This document shows positions 60,241-64,000 of a stretch of 64,000 bases of DNA, piece by piece. A model generated the notes under the pieces. It was not told the origin of the DNA. It saw only the letters and a list, made by a program, of their open reading frames with translations, and ran no database searches. Source of the stretch: Pseudidiomarina sp. CB1 (GTDB lineage: Bacteria > Pseudomonadota > Gammaproteobacteria > Enterobacterales > Alteromonadaceae); NCBI RefSeq assembly GCF_024752025.1, contig NZ_JANTPU010000001.1, positions 1,178,001-1,242,000 of the forward strand. The letters run 5' to 3'. The stretch's first letter is position 1; every line of letters starts with the position of its first letter. Position numbers and translations under genes: made by a program.

Positions 60241-61534
60241 GTCACAGCTAGGTTGGCTACTGTCAGTCGCACTTGTTTTTCCAATCATCTGGTTGGACAC
60301 GATGTATGGCGTACTATCTTATGTAGGTCTCGACTTCTTAAGAATCAGTTTGTTGTATCGCACGCTGTTATTACTCATAGGCTTTTATTTAGCCTATACA
60401 TTGACTGGCCCCATACCTTGGGTGATAAAAAGCTTTATGCTTTTTTGGTCTTTGATGCTTCTGGTTTCTACGTATCCAGATGGTGAAATTCTTTTCACAC
60501 GCGACGTAAACCATATGATGCGTCGAATATACCCCTTCTGCGTCCTTTTGATTTGTTTAAGCTTATTGCAAAAGTTTGGTGATAAGACCGAGCTCTTTTT
60601 AAAGGGGATCGCACACTTTGGATTGATCTTTAGCATTGCAATGATTTTTTCGTTAGTAACAGGGATCGGCAATCAGAGTTATGGCGATTACGCTTTTGGG
60701 GTTCAATCGTTTTATATCGGCGGTAACGATGTAGGCTTAGCGGCTTTGTTGAGCTTATGTGTTCTTTTCGCAAATCTATATAAAAAAATCAATTTTCGGA
60801 ATCTTATTAGTGTCGGAGCATGCATACTTAGTGTAATGCTATTAGGAACAAAAGCGGGATGGGCTGCCGGAGCGCTTATTACTGCGAGCTTTACTTTTGT
60901 GATTGCGTTGTTCTTAAGACCCAAATCAAAAAAACAAAAGTTCTTAAAAGTTGGCATCATCATCTCGGTAGTATCGAGTATTTCCGTCGCCTCAGTATAC
61001 GTAACCAACAACTTTGATTCTTTTAAATTTCAGTTTGAAAGAGCCTCCGAGATACTAGAAGGAGAAAACCCTCGCGCTCGATTAGTTGAGTCAGCTAATC
61101 GCCATTACGACACGTATCCTCAGCAAATATACTTAAAGGGAGATGGAGCTTCCTTTTTTGAAGGCGTTGGTCGAGAGTACTACGTTATAGATAACAACAA
61201 AGGCTCGTTTGATGTTTACCGCGAAATCGAGCAAGAGTGGCAAGATGCAGTGGGGCATTACGGTGTTCCTTACGCAACATTCTTATTCTCAACTCACTGT
61301 TTCTTAATTTTACTAACGGTAATTTTATTTTTTAAATGGCCAACGGTCGACCACTTTGCATTCTGCTTAGCTTTATTTATTTATCTAGGGCACGGTATTA
61401 TGGCTGGCCATGCGTTTGTTAGCGGCCAGCCTAGCCACCTTGTAGCAGTTATTTATGCCATTACCCTTTATCGACTTTCCATTCTGTCAAAAACCGACAA
61501 AAACCAGCTCAAACCACGAGTTAACGGTTCATGA
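60221..61534 (+). CDS. O-antigen ligase/polymerase-like membrane protein
   Basis: A 437-residue protein with about twelve hydrophobic segments and a polar periplasmic loop at about 265-345. The loop contains FQFERASEILEGENPRARLVESANRHYDTYPQQIYLKGDG, the region in which WaaL/Wzy proteins carry conserved Arg and a GxG element. LGTKAGWAAGALITAS before it is also typical. With two Wzz-like proteins upstream it is more likely a Wzy polymerase than a ligase. Its 3' end overlaps the convergent GT2 gene by 14 bp. Confidence 0.78.
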   Translation: MNVILSKSQLGWLLSVALVFPIIWLDTMYGVLSYVGLDFLRISLLYRTLLLLIGFYLAYTLTGPIPWVIKSFMLFWSLMLLVSTYPDGEILFTRDVNHMMRRIYPFCVLLICLSLLQKFGDKTELFLKGIAHFGLIFSIAMIFSLVTGIGNQSYGDYAFGVQSFYIGGNDVGLAALLSLCVLFANLYKKINFRNLISVGACILSVMLLGTKAGWAAGALITASFTFVIALFLRPKSKKQKFLKVGIIISVVSSISVASVYVTNNFDSFKFQFERASEILEGENPRARLVESANRHYDTYPQQIYLKGDGASFFEGVGREYYVIDNNKGSFDVYREIEQEWQDAVGHYGVPYATFLFSTHCFLILLTVILFFKWPTVDHFAFCLALFIYLGHGIMAGHAFVSGQPSHLVAVIYAITLYRLSILSKTDKNQLKPRVNGS

Positions 61535-62330
61535 TTCGAAGTAAAGTACTTAATCCACGATAATAGACGTAACGAAGCGAGAGCTTTTTGCCCTGGCGAC
61601 CCAAAATCCTACTTTTCATCGAATAGGTTTGTGAAGGTTTGAATGCATCTCTATGTTTCTCGATGAATTGATAAAAACCCTTGACTGATTTCGGGTTGCT
61701 TGAGATGCGAGTTTCACCATGTGAAACATGAACATTCATCAAAGGCTCGCTAATGCGCTTAGCTGTTCCAAATTTACACACTAAACGATAAAAACATTCG
61801 TAATCCTGAAGCGAAACGAAACTTTCATCAAAACCGCCAACCGCTAAAAATTTCTCTTTGGTGGTCAAAACCTGATTACCCGCATTATTTAGATAGAGCT
61901 CAGTATCAGGAGTCATTATCATATCGGTTGCCAAAATAGGCTTAGATTTTTTATTTGTCACCCACAACAGTCCTGTCGAGACAAACGCATACTCTTCCGA
62001 ATATGCCGCAACCATTTTTTCAATCCTCGTAGGTAAGAACTCATCGTCATCATCAAGCCCAGTGACAAAGGTTCCATTTGCAGCCTTGATCGCCTTATTG
62101 CGACTTGCGCAAGCTCCAACACTTTCGTCATTGTGAATGACGCGAATATTTGCGTGCGTTTCAGTTAGCTCATCTAGGAAGCTAGCGGTGTCGTCCGTCG
62201 ATGCATCATTGACCACAATTAATTCCCAGTTGGGATAGGTCTGAGCTTGGACGGAAGCGATCGCTCTTTTTAAAAGATGTAATCGGTTTTTGGTTGGCAT
62301 ATAAACCGTCACTAACGGCTGATCACTCAT
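61521..62330 (-). CDS. Family 2 glycosyltransferase
   Basis: A 269-residue GT-A enzyme beginning PLVTVYMPTKNRLHLLKRAIASVQAQ, then WELIVVNDASTDDTASFLDEL, ACASRNKAIKAANGTFVTGLDDDDEFLP (metal-binding Asp cluster) and FVSLQDYECFYRLVCKFG (acceptor side, with the likely catalytic Asp). A short basic C-terminus follows. It is 16 bp after the WecG/TagA-like gene, in a separate minus-strand operon that enters from beyond the right edge. Sugar specificity cannot be told. Confidence 0.9.
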   Translation of the reverse strand: MSDQPLVTVYMPTKNRLHLLKRAIASVQAQTYPNWELIVVNDASTDDTASFLDELTETHANIRVIHNDESVGACASRNKAIKAANGTFVTGLDDDDEFLPTRIEKMVAAYSEEYAFVSTGLLWVTNKKSKPILATDMIMTPDTELYLNNAGNQVLTTKEKFLAVGGFDESFVSLQDYECFYRLVCKFGTAKRISEPLMNVHVSHGETRISSNPKSVKGFYQFIEKHRDAFKPSQTYSMKSRILGRQGKKLSLRYVYYRGLSTLLRIMNR

Positions 62331-62346
62331 CGTACATCCCTATTCT

Positions 62347-63060
62347 TTATAGTTTACCGCTTAAATCAGCGAACAAATATTTAATTAAACTTCGTTGTCT
62401 TAAAATTCGACTTGGTTGGCAACATAAACGGTAAAGCCATTCTAAATGCATGGCGCACGCCCATGTTGGCGCTCTTTTCACAGCCCCTACGTAGACGTCG
62501 AACGTTCCTCCAACCCCTTGATAAAACGCTTCAGGATAGGCTTGCTGAAGACGATAGATCAGTCTCTCTTGTTTCGGCGAGCCAAGAGCAATGCTTATAA
62601 TTTTAGGTTTATGGTTAATAAGAGCATTAATAACTTCGCTTTCGTCGAAAGAGTAACCATCGCATGCATACACTACCGATACGCCAAGCTCTTTCAGTCG
62701 CGATACTACCTTTTGGCTTACTTCAGGCTTAGCTCCAATCAACATCACTGGTATTTCTAGCTCAGCACTTTTTACCATCAATGCTTGCCAAAGATCACAG
62801 CCAGGTATACGTACGTTTGAGAACCCTTTGCGACGTATCGTTCTCACCACTCCAATACCATCAGCATACCTTAATACCGATGTATCAATAGCCGACCTTA
62901 ATTCTTCGTCGGTTTTGGCCAGCATCACCTTTTCCGGGTTAATTGCTATAGCCGAACCTTGTAAAATATCACCGCCATTGATGACACAATCAACTGCCTC
63001 ATCAATAGACTTGAAAGGCCGAACTGCAATTCCGCCTACCATTACCTCATTATTGCTCAT
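62347..63060 (-). CDS. WecG/TagA/CpsF-family glycosyltransferase (GT26)
   Basis: A 237-residue GT26 enzyme that usually adds ManNAc or ManNAcA (or another hexose) to a lipid-linked first sugar at the membrane. Motifs: AINPEKVMLAKTDEELRSAI, RYADGIGVVRTIRRKG, RIPGCDLWQALMVKSAELEIPVMLIGAKPEV, ISIALGSPKQERLIY and YQGVGGTFDVYVGAVKRAPTW, ending ACAMHLEWLYRLCCQPSRILRQ. It overlaps wecB by 4 bp. Because WecB makes UDP-ManNAc, transfer of ManNAc (TagA-like) or ManNAcA (WecG-like) onto the lipid is the likely reaction. Confidence 0.9.
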   Translation of the reverse strand: MSNNEVMVGGIAVRPFKSIDEAVDCVINGGDILQGSAIAINPEKVMLAKTDEELRSAIDTSVLRYADGIGVVRTIRRKGFSNVRIPGCDLWQALMVKSAELEIPVMLIGAKPEVSQKVVSRLKELGVSVVYACDGYSFDESEVINALINHKPKIISIALGSPKQERLIYRLQQAYPEAFYQGVGGTFDVYVGAVKRAPTWACAMHLEWLYRLCCQPSRILRQRSLIKYLFADLSGKL

Positions 63061-64000
63061 ACGTTAGACTCATTTAAGTAAGCCAAAAGAGCATCAACAA
63101 TTCGCGAGCAAGCCTTACCATCGCCGTATGGGTTCTGCGCTACACTCATGCGAGCATATTCGTCACGATCGGTAAGTAATTCACTAAGGCCAATTTCTAT
63201 ATTTTCCTGCTGCGTTCCAACCAATTTGACGACCCCAGCAGTAACAGCATCAGGCCTTTCTGTTGTATCTCGCATTACCAATACCGGCTTGCCAAGTGAA
63301 GGGGCTTCTTCTTGAATTCCACCTGAATCCGTTAAAATTAGATAGCTCCGCTGCATCAAATACACAAAAGGGAGATAATCTTGCGGCGCAATAAGATGAA
63401 TTCTTGGATGGCTTGCCAATAACTCACGCACAGGTTTTTGCACATTTGGATTTAAGTGCACGGGGTAGAGAAACTCGACATCCTCAAAACGATCTGCAAT
63501 GTTTCGGATGGCTCGACAAATTCGTTCGAAGCCTCCGCCAAAACTCTCGCGTCGATGCCCGGTCACTAAGACTAAACGCTTACTCTTGTCGAGAAAGCTG
63601 AACTGATCATCGAGACGGCCACGTAGTTCGTCATCACCCTTTAGCAAATCCGCAACGTCAAGCAAAGCATCGATGACGGTATTACCGGTTTGAATAATAG
63701 TGGCGCGGTCATAACCTTCATGCTCAAGCGCTTCAACTGCAGAGGCGGTCGGCGCAAAATGGAGATTGGTCAATACCCCAGTTAGCTTGCGATTAGCTTC
63801 TTCTGGCCATGGCGAATAAATATTACCAGTACGAAGCCCTGCTTCGATATGTCCCACTTTATGCTGACCATAATAGGCCGCAAGAGCTGTCGCAAAAGTC
63901 GTTGCGGTATCTCCGTGAACCAACACGAAATCAGGCTTCACCTGCTCAAGTATAGGTTTGAGACCTATCAAAATAGAACTCGTAACATCATGCAGAGTTT
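63057..64000 (-). CDS. wecB: UDP-N-acetylglucosamine 2-epimerase (non-hydrolysing), 5' part outside window
   Basis: Converts UDP-GlcNAc to UDP-ManNAc. About 314 residues are visible; the family has about 376, so the N-terminus lies beyond the right edge. The frame is open to base 64000, and in-frame start codons near 63971 are internal. Motifs: GLKPILEQVKPDFVLVHGDTATTFATALAAYY, VGHIEAGLRTGNIYSPWPEEANRKL, VTGHRRESFGGGFERICRAI and YLILTDSGGIQEEAPSLGKPVLVMRDTTERPDAV. It overlaps the GT26 gene in an ATGA junction. The matching dehydrogenase wecC is at the other end of the window. Confidence 0.95.
   Translation of the reverse strand, partial: TLHDVTSSILIGLKPILEQVKPDFVLVHGDTATTFATALAAYYGQHKVGHIEAGLRTGNIYSPWPEEANRKLTGVLTNLHFAPTASAVEALEHEGYDRATIIQTGNTVIDALLDVADLLKGDDELRGRLDDQFSFLDKSKRLVLVTGHRRESFGGGFERICRAIRNIADRFEDVEFLYPVHLNPNVQKPVRELLASHPRIHLIAPQDYLPFVYLMQRSYLILTDSGGIQEEAPSLGKPVLVMRDTTERPDAVTAGVVKLVGTQQENIEIGLSELLTDRDEYARMSVAQNPYGDGKACSRIVDALLAYLNESNV

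Noticed and set aside
63057-63971. Start of wecB at 63971
   Set aside because: The frame stays open to the window edge and the residues upstream of that point still match WecB, so the true start is outside.

Overview
The window reads as a chromosomal segment of a marine-type gammaproteobacterium. An Alteromonadales/Idiomarinaceae-like host is my inference, from RfaH with an ops site, the Wza-Wzb-Wzc set, paired AsnA/AsnC, TonB receptors and GTAG-type REP palindromes; no rRNA or tRNA is present to confirm it. Two surface-polysaccharide regions flank about 28 kb of ordinary metabolic and regulatory genes. The left end cuts through wecC and the right end cuts through wecB.

Region A (1-17.7 kb, all minus strand, transcribed leftward) is an RfaH-controlled capsule or O-antigen operon. 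rfaH is followed by a leader with an ops motif, then wza, wzb and wzc. Next come six tightly overlapping genes for a pseudaminic-acid donor: pseB, pseC, pseF, pseG, a formyltransferase-like gene and pseI. There is no PseH acetyltransferase, so a 7-N-formyl sugar is the likely product. Then follow AT-rich genes for a glycosyltransferase, a Wzx flippase, an asparagine-synthase-type amidotransferase, a Wzy polymerase and wecC.

Region B (17.9-45.4 kb) holds a beta-CASP nuclease, asnA/asnC, galE, a phosphatase/lipid-kinase fusion and sulfate activation genes (cysC, cysQ, cysD, cysN) with an SLC13 transporter. It also holds a FecI/FecR/TonB-receptor/M14-peptidase unit; a second ECF sigma/anti-sigma unit driving a DUF4331 operon of unknown function; a Nudix hydrolase; an unrecognised 434-residue protein; and a cyanophycin-synthetase-like protein whose Mur-ligase half is degenerate.

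Region C (45.4-64 kb) is a second exopolysaccharide locus. A long minus-strand run goes from ugd through a WecA-like transferase, a 920-residue SLBB export protein, pgi, a flippase, a GT2, a pyruvyl transferase, a Wzi-like protein and a sulfotransferase to a 2OG-Fe(II) dioxygenase. Divergent from ugd are two Wzz-like proteins and a ligase/polymerase. Convergent to those are a GT2, a WecG/TagA transferase and wecB. The sulfotransferase needs PAPS, which CysD, CysN and CysC can make.

A striking non-coding theme is a REP family: a GTAG foot plus an 8-bp stem with a TCT loop, in four stem types that covary. About 27 copies lie between 13.1 and 53.3 kb and none in the outer polysaccharide blocks. 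They usually start with a plus and end with a minus element, and they supply the stop codon of five genes.
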